Source: Streptomyces alboniger (GTDB lineage Bacteria > Actinomycetota > Actinomycetes > Streptomycetales > Streptomycetaceae). Taken from it: 64,000 nt of DNA. The stretch covers positions 4,278,001-4,342,000 of the forward strand of contig NZ_CP023695.1 in the NCBI RefSeq assembly GCF_008704395.1. The letters are read 5' to 3'. A model generated the notes under the pieces. It saw only the letters and a program-made list of their open reading frames with translations. It was not told the origin of the DNA and did not search any database. The first letter of the stretch is position 1. Every line of letters starts with the position of its first letter. Position numbers and translations under genes: made by a program. This document shows, one piece after another, positions 16,581 to 24,655 of the stretch.

Positions 16581-17557
16581 GCGATCCCTTGCTTCCGCAG
16601 TGCCGTGGCGAGCTCGTAGAGGCCCGCGAGGTCCATCCCGCCCGCGAGCAGCGGGAGTTCGTGCAGGGGCTGGCCGAACTCCGCGAGCACGGACCGCTGG
16701 TCGCGCTCCAGGGCGTACCGCTCGGCGTACTCCGCGGCCTGCTCCAGGAGCGGGTCTACCAGCCGCTCGGCGCTGCCCCCGCGCCGGGCGCCGCCGAGGC
16801 CGGCGGCGGACAGCGACTTGGCGATGGCCGTACGGGGCGCCCGCTCCAGGCCCAGCTCCAGCTCGGCCTCGTCGAGCAGGGCGGAACGCACCATGTTCAC
16901 GATGACGCGCCCCACGGGCAGCCGCGCGGCCCGCAGCTCGGCGATCCCGTCCGCGGTCTCCTGGACGGGCATCTCCTCCAGCAGGGTCACCAGATGCACG
17001 GACGTCTCGGGCGACTTGAGCACCCGCATCACGGCCTGCGCCTGATTGTGTATGGGCCCTATCTTCGCGAGGCCCGCCACCTCGTCGTTCACGTTCAAGA
17101 AGCGGGTGATGCGGCCGGTCGGCGGGGCGTCCATCACGACGCAGTCGTACGCGTACCGCCCGCTCTTGTCCTTCCTGCGCACCGCCTCGCAGGCCTTGCC
17201 GGTCAGCAGGACGTCCCGCAGGCCCGGCGCGATGGTGGTCGCGAAGTCGATGGCGCCGAGCTTCTTCAGGGCCCGGCCGGCTCCCCCCAGCTTGTAGAAC
17301 ATCTGGAGGTAGTCGAGCAGTGCCAGCTCGGGGTCGATGGCGAGGGCGTACACCTCCCCGCCCCCGGGAGCGACGGCGATCTTCCGCTCCTCATAAGGCA
17401 GCGCCTCCGTCTCGAAGAGCTGCGCGATGCCCTGCCTGCCCTCGACCTCGACGAGGAGGGTGCGTTTGCCCTCCGTCGCGAGGGCGAGCGCGAGGGCCGC
17501 GGCCACCGTGGTCTTGCCGGTACCGCCCTTGCCACTGACGACCTGGAGCCTGCTCAC
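16577..17557 (-). CDS. ArsA-family ATPase, first of tandem pair
   Basis: The 326-aa protein starts MSRLQVVSGKGGTGKTTVAA, with the deviant Walker A KGGTGKTT at residues 10-17. It continues with LVEVEGRQGIAQLF in place of the usual D-P-A switch and VVMDAPPTGRITRFLNV as the switch II region. It lacks a membrane segment and the metal-binding cysteines of arsenite ATPases. It is the upstream member of a two-gene operon with the 461-aa ATPase (4-bp overlap). It lies divergent from the DUF4177/RidA genes. An ATP-driven protein-targeting or redox-sensing role is possible; the conserved linkage to a WhiB regulator is suggestive but not proof. Confidence 0.9.
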   Translation of the reverse strand: MSRLQVVSGKGGTGKTTVAAALALALATEGKRTLLVEVEGRQGIAQLFETEALPYEERKIAVAPGGGEVYALAIDPELALLDYLQMFYKLGGAGRALKKLGAIDFATTIAPGLRDVLLTGKACEAVRRKDKSGRYAYDCVVMDAPPTGRITRFLNVNDEVAGLAKIGPIHNQAQAVMRVLKSPETSVHLVTLLEEMPVQETADGIAELRAARLPVGRVIVNMVRSALLDEAELELGLERAPRTAIAKSLSAAGLGGARRGGSAERLVDPLLEQAAEYAERYALERDQRSVLAEFGQPLHELPLLAGGMDLAGLYELATALRKQGIA

Positions 17558-17661
17558 ACCTTGAGCCTAACCAGTACGCGCCCGGCCTACGCAGGACCCC
17601 ACCCTGAGCGTTCCCTGATGCCCACCCTGAGCATCCCCCGACACCGACTACAGTCGGCCAT

Positions 17662-17823
17662 ATGACCAAGTGGGAATACGCAACCGTGCCTCTGCTCGTC
17701 CATGCCACGAAGCAGATTCTGGACACCTGGGGCGAGGACGGCTGGGAGCTGGTCCAGGTCGTGCCCGGGCCCAACAACCCCGAGCAGCTGGTGGCCTACC
17801 TGAAGCGCGAGAAGCAGGCATGA
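17662..17823 (+). CDS. DUF4177 family small protein
   Basis: This 53-residue protein begins MTKWEYATVPLLVHATKQIL and contains WGEDGWELVQVVPGPNN, the characteristic G-W-E-L-V motif of DUF4177. It has no signal or membrane segment. The function of the family is not known. Its TGA overlaps the ATG of the RidA gene (ATGA at 17820-17823), so the two are translationally coupled. The conserved pairing suggests that it may modulate or accompany the RidA protein. Confidence 0.88.
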   Translation: MTKWEYATVPLLVHATKQILDTWGEDGWELVQVVPGPNNPEQLVAYLKREKQA

Positions 17824-18290
17824 GCGGGGCCGTCGAGGCGCGCCTGGCCGAGCTGGGCCTGACGCTGCCGGAGGTCGTGCCGCCGCTGGCCTCGTACCAG
17901 CCGGCCGTCCAGTCCGGTGTGTACGTCTACACCGCGGGCCAGCTCCCGATGGTGGAGGGCAAGCTCGCCGTGACCGGCAAGGTCGGCGCCGAGGTCACCC
18001 CGGAGGAGGCCAAGGACCTGGCCCGTACCTGCGCGCTGAACGGACTGGCCGCGGTGAAGTCGGTCGCCGGTGACCTCGACCGCATCGCGCGCGTCGTGAA
18101 GGTCGTCGGCTTCGTGGCCTCCGCCCAGGACTTCACGGGCCAGCCCGGCGTGATCAACGGCGCGAGCGAGCTGCTCGGCGAGGTGCTCGGCGACAAGGGC
18201 GTGCACGCGCGCAGCGCCGTGGGCGTGGCCGTGCTGCCGCTGGACGCGCCGGTCGAGGTCGAGTTCCAGGTGGAGCTGACGGCCCCGTAG
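17820..18290 (+). CDS. RidA/YjgF family protein
   Basis: The 156-aa protein belongs to the RidA family of enamine/imine deaminases. It has the N-terminal AGQLPMVEGKLAVTGKVG segment, the NGLAAVKSVAGDLDRI helix, and the C-terminal HARSAVGVAVLPLDAPVEVE with the conserved arginine that contacts the substrate carboxylate. The size is slightly larger than classical 130-aa RidA, as in the subgroup with a longer N-terminus. It should remove reactive 2-aminoacrylate-type intermediates made by PLP enzymes, or act in a related role. The ATG at 17820 overlaps the DUF4177 stop. A homologue occupies the same place in mycobacteria (recalled). Confidence 0.9.
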   Translation: MSGAVEARLAELGLTLPEVVPPLASYQPAVQSGVYVYTAGQLPMVEGKLAVTGKVGAEVTPEEAKDLARTCALNGLAAVKSVAGDLDRIARVVKVVGFVASAQDFTGQPGVINGASELLGEVLGDKGVHARSAVGVAVLPLDAPVEVEFQVELTAP

Positions 18291-18342
18291 GGCGTGACGG
18301 CCGTCTCTCGAACATCAGCTCACTTGGGGATAGCCTCCGCCC

Positions 18343-19236
18343 ATGGCAAATGGGCAGTGGTATCCCCCGGAGTGGCCCGACCGCATCCGCGCCCTCGCGA
18401 GCGGTGAGCTGATTCCGGCGACCCCGCGCCGCGCCGCGACCGTCATGCTGCTCAGGGACGGGCGGGACGGGGCGGTGAACGGCGCGATCGGCGCGCCTGA
18501 AGTACACATGCTGCGCAGACGCGCCTCCATGGCTTTCGCCGGGGGCGCGTACGCGTATCCGGGCGGGGGCGTCGACCCGCGCGACGACGACCACCTGGTG
18601 CGCTGGGCGGGGCCCACGCGTGCGTGGTGGGCCGCCCGGCTGGGCGTCGATGACGAGGCCGCGGCCCAGGCGATCGTCTGCGCGGCGGTCCGTGAGACGT
18701 ACGAGGAGGCGGGCGTGCTGCTCGCCGGGCCCACTCCGGAGACCGTCGTCGGTGACACCACGGGCGAGGACTGGGAGGCGGACCGCGAGGCACTGGTGGC
18801 CCGTGACCTGTCCTTCGCGGACTTCCTGGACCGCAGGGGTCTGATCCTGCGCAGTGACCTGCTCGGTGCCTGGGCCCGCTGGATCACCCCGGAGTTCGAG
18901 CCCAGGCGCTACGACACGTTCTTCTTCGTGGCCGCGCTTCCGGAGGGGCAGCGCACGCGCAACGCCTCCACGGAGGCGGACCGCACCGTCTGGATCCGCC
19001 CGTCGGACGCGGCTGCCCGCTACGACGCGGGCGAACTGCTGATGATGCCGCCGACGATCGCGACGCTGCGCGCCCTGAGCGGGTACGGCACGCCTTCGGA
19101 GGCGCTCGCCGGGGCTTCGGCGCAGGACATGACTCCGGTGCTGGCCGAGGCGCGGCTGGTGGACGACGAACTGGTGCTGTCCTGGCCCGGCCACGACGAG
19201 TTCACCAAACGGATCGCACCGGGCGGCGCGAGGTGA
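18343..19236 (+). CDS. NUDIX hydrolase
   Basis: The 297-aa protein has an interrupted Nudix box: the first part YPGGGVDPRDDD near residue 67 and the catalytic helix AAVRETYEEAGVLLAG near residue 118, with about 45 residues inserted between them. The REx2EE core is intact, so a Mg2+-dependent pyrophosphohydrolase is expected. The substrate is unclear; such large NUDIX proteins with inserted helices resemble NUDT19-like CoA diphosphatases. It has no membrane segment. Start ATG 18343. It precedes the MBL-fold gene by 61 bp and is probably co-transcribed with it. Confidence 0.87.
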   Translation: MANGQWYPPEWPDRIRALASGELIPATPRRAATVMLLRDGRDGAVNGAIGAPEVHMLRRRASMAFAGGAYAYPGGGVDPRDDDHLVRWAGPTRAWWAARLGVDDEAAAQAIVCAAVRETYEEAGVLLAGPTPETVVGDTTGEDWEADREALVARDLSFADFLDRRGLILRSDLLGAWARWITPEFEPRRYDTFFFVAALPEGQRTRNASTEADRTVWIRPSDAAARYDAGELLMMPPTIATLRALSGYGTPSEALAGASAQDMTPVLAEARLVDDELVLSWPGHDEFTKRIAPGGAR

Positions 19237-19297
19237 CGCCGGGCCGCGCCCGCACGAACCCCCCGCACCCCCCGAACCCGACGGGAGTCACCTCCGC

Positions 19298-20128
19298 ATG
19301 ACAGAAGCCGCCGCCCTCCCGGGCCAGCCCCGGGGCGGAGTCCTCAGTGGTCCCGCCACCGACCGCGCGGTCAACGTCCTCGCGCCCAACCCCTCCGCCA
19401 TGACGCTGGACGGCACCAACACCTGGATCGTCTCGGAGCCGGGCTCACCCCTCGCGGTGGTCATCGACCCCGGGCCGCTCGACGACGCCCATCTGAGCCA
19501 CGTCGTCGAAACCGCCGAGAAGATGGGCAAGCGCGTCGCCCTGACCCTCCTGACCCACGGTCACCCCGACCACGCGGAGGGCGCCGGCCGCTTCGCCGAG
19601 CTGACACGGACTCACGTACGGGCCCTCGACCCCGCCCTGCGCCTCGGCGACGAGGGCCTCGCCCCCGGGGACGTGATCACCACGGGCGGCCTGGAGCTGC
19701 GCGTGGTGGCCACCCCCGGCCACACCGCGGACTCGCTCTGCTTCCATCTCCCCGCCGACCGGGCGGTCCTGACGGGCGACACGGTCCTCGGCCGCGGTAC
19801 GACGGTCGTGGCGCACCCGGACGGCCGTCTGGGGGACTACCTCGACTCCCTGCGCCGCCTGCGGTCCCTGGCGGTCGACGACGGCGTACACACGGTCCTG
19901 CCGGGCCACGGGCCGGTGCTCGACGACGCCCAGGGAGCCGTCGAGTTCTACCTCGCGCACCGGGCCAACCGGCTGGCCCAGGTCGAGACGGCCGTGGAGA
20001 ACGGCCACACCGAGGCCGCGGATGTCGTCGCGCACGTGTACGCGGACGTGGACCGCTCCCTGTGGCCCGCCGCGGAGCTGTCGGTCCGGGCCCAGCTGGA
20101 GTACTTGCGGGAACACGGCCTGATCTGA
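19298..20128 (+). CDS. MBL-fold metallo-hydrolase
   Basis: The 276-aa protein has the metallo-beta-lactamase signature THGHPDHAEG (H-x-H-x-D-H) near residue 85, ATPGHTADSLC near 142, LTGDTVLGRG near 163 and VLPGHGP near 205, which together make a complete di-zinc site. The N-terminal TLDGTNTWIV and the ending helices resemble LACTB2/Rv3677c-type ribonucleases or thioesterases of the glyoxalase II group. It lies between the NUDIX gene and crp and ends at a shared hairpin terminator. The exact substrate cannot be told from sequence. Confidence 0.9.
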   Translation: MTEAAALPGQPRGGVLSGPATDRAVNVLAPNPSAMTLDGTNTWIVSEPGSPLAVVIDPGPLDDAHLSHVVETAEKMGKRVALTLLTHGHPDHAEGAGRFAELTRTHVRALDPALRLGDEGLAPGDVITTGGLELRVVATPGHTADSLCFHLPADRAVLTGDTVLGRGTTVVAHPDGRLGDYLDSLRRLRSLAVDDGVHTVLPGHGPVLDDAQGAVEFYLAHRANRLAQVETAVENGHTEAADVVAHVYADVDRSLWPAAELSVRAQLEYLREHGLI

Positions 20129-20146
20129 CCGGGCCTCCTACGCCGA

Positions 20147-20176
20147 TGGGCCCCGCCTCCTGAGAGGCGGGGCCCA
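20147..20176. terminator. Bidirectional terminator between MBL gene and crp
   Basis: TGGGCCCCGCCTC (20147-20159) pairs perfectly with GAGGCGGGGCCCA (20164-20176) over a 4-nt loop. It lies in the gap between convergent genes. Confidence 0.92.
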
Positions 20177-20209
20177 TCCACGTACGGACTCGGCGTCACG
20201 GACTCGGCG

Positions 20210-20884
20210 TCAGCGCGACCGCTTGGCGAGCCGCTCCACGTCCAGCAGGATCACCGCACGCGCCTCCAGGCGCAGCCAGCCACGCCCGGCGAAGTCGGCC
20301 AGCGCCTTGTTGACCGTCTCGCGGGAGGCGCCGACCAGCTGGGCCAGCTCCTCCTGCGTGAGGTCGTGCACGACGTGGATGCCCTCCTCGGACTGCACGC
20401 CGAAGCGGCGCGACAGATCGAGCAGCGCGCGGGCCACGCGGCCCGGCACGTCGGAGAAGACCAGGTCGGACATCTGGTCGTTGGTCTTGCGCAGGCGCCG
20501 GGCGACGGCGCGCAGCAGCGCGGCGGCCACCTCGGGCCGTGCGTTCAGCCACGGCTGGAGGTCGCCGTGGCCGAGGCCGAGCAGCTTCACTTCGGTGAGG
20601 GCGGAGGCCGTGGCCGTCCGCGGACCCGGGTCGAAGAGCGACAGCTCACCGATCAGCTCGCCGGGGCCGAGCACCGCGAGCATGTTCTCGCGGCCGTCGG
20701 GCGAGGTGCGGTGGAGCTTCACCTTGCCCTCGGTGACCACGTACAGGCGGTCTCCGGGGTCGCCCTCATGGAAAAGCGCATCCCCGCGCGCGAGCGTCAC
20801 CTCACTCATGGAGGCGCGGAGCTCCGCGGCCTGCTCGTCATCGAGCGCCGCGAAGAGCGGGGCGCGCCGCAGAACGTCGTCCAC
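20210..20884 (-). CDS. crp: Crp/Fnr-family regulator Crp
   Basis: The 224-aa protein has an N-terminal cyclic nucleotide-binding domain (LARGDALFHEGDPGDRLYVV, then the phosphate-binding-cassette segment GPGELIGELSLFDPGPRTATA). A C-terminal winged helix follows with LTQEELAQLVGASRETVNKAL, the recognition helix region of Crp. Length and order match Streptomyces Crp (SCO3571, recalled), a cAMP-responsive regulator of germination and secondary metabolism. It is monocistronic, convergent with the MBL gene, and divergent from nth. A palindrome with TGTGA and TCACA arms lies about 67 bp upstream of its start and may serve autoregulation. Confidence 0.93.
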   Translation of the reverse strand: MDDVLRRAPLFAALDDEQAAELRASMSEVTLARGDALFHEGDPGDRLYVVTEGKVKLHRTSPDGRENMLAVLGPGELIGELSLFDPGPRTATASALTEVKLLGLGHGDLQPWLNARPEVAAALLRAVARRLRKTNDQMSDLVFSDVPGRVARALLDLSRRFGVQSEEGIHVVHDLTQEELAQLVGASRETVNKALADFAGRGWLRLEARAVILLDVERLAKRSR

Positions 20885-20950
20885 GAGTTCTCTCCTTGTC
20901 GACCTGCATTAGGGGACCGTGTTCCCCAGTTTGCCGGACGGTCCAAACAG

Positions 20951-20964
20951 TGTGATCAGTCACA
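20951..20964. promoter_or_regulatory. Possible Crp operator upstream of crp and nth
   Basis: TGTGA (20951-20955) and TCACA (20960-20964) form an inverted repeat in the divergent crp/nth gap. The arms are those of the Crp consensus TGTGA-N6-TCACA, but the spacer is 4 nt instead of 6. That weakens the call unless the site is bound with altered spacing. Confidence 0.4.
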
Positions 20965-21066
20965 AGTCTGCCGCACCGGCGTGGCGTGCTGTGCGGGAGG
21001 GGGCCAATTGGGGGCCGATCCATGACGGCAAGGACGGATGTCAGTGTCGGCCTCTAGGCTGGCCGG

Positions 21067-22230
21067 GTGTCCAAAAAGCCGGTGAGAGCACAGGCCAAGG
21101 GGGCTGAGAAGGTGGCCGCACCCCGTGATTCCGCTGTGGGCGAACACGCGTCCGGGGAGTCGGGTAATGCGACAAATCAGACAGGCGGGGCGCGTGTGGC
21201 GTCCGCGTCGGCTGCCGAGCAGGCGCGTACTACGCCGTCCGCGGGGAAGACCGGCTCCGTAGCGAAGAAATCCGCTTCCGCTCCGAGGACCCCCGCTTCC
21301 CCCGAGCGGGCCCCCGCTTCCCCCGAGCGCCGTCCCGCGTCCACCACGAGGAACTCCGAGCCCGCCGTGCAACAGTCCGCCTCCACGCCCGCAAAGAAGT
21401 CCGGCCGGTCCGGCCCCGCGAAGAAGTCGGCGGCCCCTGCGATCAAGCCGCCCGTCATCTCCCCGCAGGAGTCCCGCACCGCCCTCGTCCGCCGTGCCCG
21501 GCGGATCAACCGCGAGCTGGCCGAGGTGTATTCGTACGCCCACCCCGAGCTGGACTTCGAGAACCCCTTCGAGCTTCTGGTCGCCACGGTCCTCTCCGCA
21601 CAGACCACCGACCTGCGGGTGAACCAGACGACCCCGCGCCTGTTCGCCAAGTACCCCACCCCGGAGGACCTGGCCGCGGCCGTCCCCGAGGAGGTCGAGG
21701 AGCTGATCAGGCCCACCGGGTTCTTCCGCGCCAAGACGAAGTCGATCATGGGCTTGGCGAAGGTGCTGAGGGACGACTTCGGAGGCGAGGTGCCCGGCCG
21801 CCTCGACGACCTGGTCAAGCTGCCCGGGGTGGGCCGCAAGACCGCGTTCGTTGTGCTCGGCAATGCTTTCGGCGTCCCCGGGATCACTGTGGACACCCAC
21901 TTCGGCCGCCTGGTCCGCCGCTGGAAGTGGACCGAGGAGACGGACCCGGAGAAGGTCGAGACGGCCGTCGCCTTGCTCTTCCCGAAGAGCGAGTGGACGA
22001 TGCTCTCGCACCGCGTGATCTTCCACGGCCGCCGCATCTGCCACTCCCGCAAGCCCGCCTGCGGCGCCTGCCCCATCGCCCCGCTCTGTCCGGCGTACGG
22101 GGAGGGCGAGACCGACCCGGAGAAGGCGAAGAAGCTCCTGAAGTACGAGATGGGCGGCTTCCCGGGCCAGCGGCTCAAGCCCCCGGCGGACTACCCGGGA
22201 AAGCCCGCGCCGCCGCTGGCCGCGGGGTGA
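21067..22230 (+). CDS. nth: Endonuclease III (base excision repair DNA glycosylase/AP lyase)
   Basis: The catalytic part (residues about 135-350) has the helix-hairpin-helix [16 protein letters not shown] with the Schiff-base lysine in GRKTA and the catalytic aspartate in [12 protein letters not shown]. The [4Fe-4S] cysteines follow in [17 protein letters not shown] (spacing 6-2-5). It removes oxidised pyrimidines and nicks abasic sites. The start is GTG 21067. About 130 N-terminal residues are Ala/Ser/Pro/Lys-rich with [18 protein letters not shown] repeats. This disordered extension is absent from classical 210-aa Nth; a translation start nearer the domain is possible but none is obvious. 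It is divergent from crp. Confidence 0.93.
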   Translation: MSKKPVRAQAKGAEKVAAPRDSAVGEHASGESGNATNQTGGARVASASAAEQARTTPSAGKTGSVAKKSASAPRTPASPERAPASPERRPASTTRNSEPAVQQSASTPAKKSGRSGPAKKSAAPAIKPPVISPQESRTALVRRARRINRELAEVYSYAHPELDFENPFELLVATVLSAQTTDLRVNQTTPRLFAKYPTPEDLAAAVPEEVEELIRPTGFFRAKTKSIMGLAKVLRDDFGGEVPGRLDDLVKLPGVGRKTAFVVLGNAFGVPGITVDTHFGRLVRRWKWTEETDPEKVETAVALLFPKSEWTMLSHRVIFHGRRICHSRKPACGACPIAPLCPAYGEGETDPEKAKKLLKYEMGGFPGQRLKPPADYPGKPAPPLAAG

Positions 22231-22294
22231 CACCGCGCCAGGTGGAACGAACCCAGGGGCAAAGAGCGTTGTCCAGAGACGGACGGGGGTGCCG

Positions 22295-23053
22295 ATGACA
22301 CACGCGAACAACACGGCCGACAGGACCGACACGACTGGCGGGACAGACACGGCCGGCGGGACCGGTGGGGCCGGAAGGACCGACCCCGCGAGCCTCCTCA
22401 GCACCGACGGCCTTCCTTCTTGGCTGACCCCCGTCGCCCGCGCCGCCGAGACCATCGAGCCGCTCCAGTTGAGCCGCTTCCTGCCCCCGGAGAGCGGCGC
22501 CGGGCGGCAGTCCGCGGTGCTCGTTCTCTTCGGAGAGGGCGAGCGCGGCCCCGAGCTGCTCCTGATGGAGCGCGCCGGCTCCCTCCGCTCCCACGCGGGG
22601 CAGCCCTCCTTCCCCGGCGGTTCCCTCGACCCCGAGGACGGCGACCCGCGGACGGACGGCCCGTTGCGCGCCGCCCTGCGCGAGGCCGAGGAGGAGACGG
22701 GCCTCGACCCCCGGGGCGTCCAGCTCTTCGGCGTGCTGCCGCGCCTGTTCATCCCGGTGAGCGACTTCGTCGTGACGCCCGTGCTCGGCTGGTGGCGCGT
22801 CCCGAGCCCCGTCGGCGCCGTCGATCTGAACGAGACAGCGCGGGTCTTCACGGTCCCCGTGGCCGATCTCACGGACCCGGCGAACAGGGCGACAGCGGTC
22901 CACCCGCACGGCCACAAGGGCCCCGCGTTCCTCGTCGAGTCCGCTCTGGTCTGGGGTTTTACCGCCGGAGTGATCGATAGAATTTTGCACTTCGCGGGTT
23001 GGGAGCGCCCCTGGGACCGCGGCAGGCAGGTCCCGCTCGACTGGCGCGCATGA
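22295..23053 (+). CDS. CoA pyrophosphatase-type NUDIX hydrolase
   Basis: This NUDIX protein of about 252 residues combines the CoA-pyrophosphatase signature (LRSHAGQPSFPGGSLD, near residue 95) with the Nudix helix LREAEEETGLDPRGV near 130. It should split coenzyme A or oxidised CoA into 4'-phosphopantetheine and 3',5'-ADP. The start is GTG 22289 or ATG 22295; the latter is preferred. Roughly 35 N-terminal residues are Thr/Gly/Asp-rich and likely disordered. It lies between nth and the MarP-like protease on the same strand with short gaps, an order kept in mycobacteria (recalled). Confidence 0.88.
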   Translation: MTHANNTADRTDTTGGTDTAGGTGGAGRTDPASLLSTDGLPSWLTPVARAAETIEPLQLSRFLPPESGAGRQSAVLVLFGEGERGPELLLMERAGSLRSHAGQPSFPGGSLDPEDGDPRTDGPLRAALREAEEETGLDPRGVQLFGVLPRLFIPVSDFVVTPVLGWWRVPSPVGAVDLNETARVFTVPVADLTDPANRATAVHPHGHKGPAFLVESALVWGFTAGVIDRILHFAGWERPWDRGRQVPLDWRA

Positions 23054-23102
23054 CAAGGTTGCGGGGACGTGGCGACCGCGATGCGAGGCGAGGATTGAAT
23101 CG

Positions 23103-24308
23103 GTGAACGTGCTGGACATCCTGTTGCTGCTCGCCGCGGTCTGGTTCGCGATCGTGGGCTACCGCCAGGGCTTCGTGGTCGGCATCCTCTCGGTGATCGG
23201 GTTTCTCGGCGGCGGGCTCGTCGCCGTCTATCTCCTGCCGGTCATCTGGGACGCCCTGACGGACGACGAAGCGGCCGCGGTGAGTACGACCGTGGCGGTG
23301 GTCGCCGTCGTCATCGTGATCGTCTGTGCCTCGATCGGCCAGGCCTTCACCACCCACCTGGGCAACAAGCTGCGCAGATACATCACGTGGCAGCCCGCCC
23401 GCGCCCTGGACGCGACGGGCGGCGCGCTGGTGAACGTGGTGGCGATGCTCCTCGTCGCCTGGCTGATCGGCTCCGCCCTCGCGGGGACGACGCTGCCGAC
23501 GGTCGGCAAGGAAGTGCGCAACTCCAAGGTGCTTCTCGGCGTCTCGCGCGCCCTGCCGAACCAGGCCGACACGTGGTTCAACGACTTCTCCTCGGTCCTC
23601 GCGCAGAACGGCTTCCCGCAGGTCTTCAGCCCGTTCTCGAACGAGCCCATCACGGAGGTCCAGCCTCCCGACCCCAAGCTCGCCAGGAGCGAGGTCGCCA
23701 CGACCGCCAAGCGCTCCATCGTGAAGGTCCGTGGCGAGGCCCGCAGCTGCGGCAAGGTCCTCGAAGGCACCGGCTTCGTATTCGCCGACCGCCGCGTGAT
23801 GACGAACGCCCACGTGGTCGGCGGCGTGGACGACCCGACGGTCCAGATAGGCGATCAGAACCAGACGTACGACGCGAAGGTCGTCCTCTACGACTGGGAG
23901 CGGGACATCGCCGTACTGGACGTGCCCACGCTGAAGGCACCGCCGTTGAAGTTCACGTCGAAGGACGCGGCGAGCGGCGTCGGCGCCATCGTCGCGGGCT
24001 TCCCCGAGGACGGGCCGTACGACGTCCGCCCCGCGCGCGTGCGCGGCCGCATCACGGCCAAGGGCCCGGACATCTACCACCGCGGCACCGTGCACCGTGA
24101 CGTCTACTCGCTCTACGCGACCGTGCGCCAGGGCAACTCCGGCGGCCCGCTGCTCACCCCCGACGGCAAGGTCTACGGCGTGGTCTTCGCCAAGTCCCTC
24201 GACGACCCGGACACCGGCTACGCACTGACGGTGGACGAGGTGCGCGAGGACATCGAGCGAGGCCGCACCGCCAACCAGGAGGTCGACAGCCAGGGCTGCG
24301 CGCTCTAG
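23103..24308 (+). CDS. MarP-type membrane serine protease
   Basis: The 401-aa protein starts with a CvpA-like membrane domain of four hydrophobic helices (MNVLDILLLLAAVWFAIVGY onward, to about residue 145). After it comes a trypsin-like protease with histidine in TNAHVVGGV, aspartate in WERDIAVLDV and serine in RQGNSGGPLL. This architecture is that of MarP of M. tuberculosis (Rv3671c), a periplasmic protease needed for acid and oxidative-stress resistance. The conserved cysteine pair in the protease domain (CGKV ... QGCAL near the C-terminus) may form a regulatory disulfide. It follows the NUDIX gene by 49 bp, probably in one operon with nth. Confidence 0.9.
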   Translation: MNVLDILLLLAAVWFAIVGYRQGFVVGILSVIGFLGGGLVAVYLLPVIWDALTDDEAAAVSTTVAVVAVVIVIVCASIGQAFTTHLGNKLRRYITWQPARALDATGGALVNVVAMLLVAWLIGSALAGTTLPTVGKEVRNSKVLLGVSRALPNQADTWFNDFSSVLAQNGFPQVFSPFSNEPITEVQPPDPKLARSEVATTAKRSIVKVRGEARSCGKVLEGTGFVFADRRVMTNAHVVGGVDDPTVQIGDQNQTYDAKVVLYDWERDIAVLDVPTLKAPPLKFTSKDAASGVGAIVAGFPEDGPYDVRPARVRGRITAKGPDIYHRGTVHRDVYSLYATVRQGNSGGPLLTPDGKVYGVVFAKSLDDPDTGYALTVDEVREDIERGRTANQEVDSQGCAL

Positions 24309-24335
24309 CGAGCGAGAGGAAGAGGGAGGGCTGGG

Positions 24336-24524
24336 TCAGTCGCGCGTATGCCGAAGCCGCGCGGAGACCCAGCGGGCCCTGCGGCGGAGAATGCGGGGGA
24401 TGCCCATGCCTTGAGGGGGGCCGTGACGGCCCGGATCCTGCGGCCCGCCCCTCTCGCGGCTGTTCAGCGCTGCGGCCGAGCGGCGATTGCGTGCTACGTC
24501 ACTGTAGTCGTGCGTCCAGCCCAT
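24336..24524 (-). CDS. Small Arg-rich hypothetical protein (62 aa)
   Basis: A minus-strand frame starts at ATG 24524 and has third-position GC typical of neighbouring genes. The protein reads MGWTHDYSDVARNRRSAAAL and ends RRRARWVSARLRHTRD, so it is basic, and the middle contains GGPQDPGRHGPPQG. There is no signal peptide. I cannot name a family and see no strong ribosome binding site. It lies in the gap between the convergent MarP-like and EphE-like genes. Coding character is the only support, so the call is tentative. Confidence 0.42.
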   Translation of the reverse strand: MGWTHDYSDVARNRRSAAALNSRERGGPQDPGRHGPPQGMGIPRILRRRARWVSARLRHTRD

Positions 24525-24655
24525 ACCCCGACGTTTGCCCGGGCCTCATGGTCGGTAACCGCGCCCAAGGGCCCCAATTGGCCTATGCGCCGGGCAATTG
24601 GCGTTCGTAGGACAACTGTTCCCCTGCCGTTGGCCGTGCCGTCGGCTGGGGGGGC

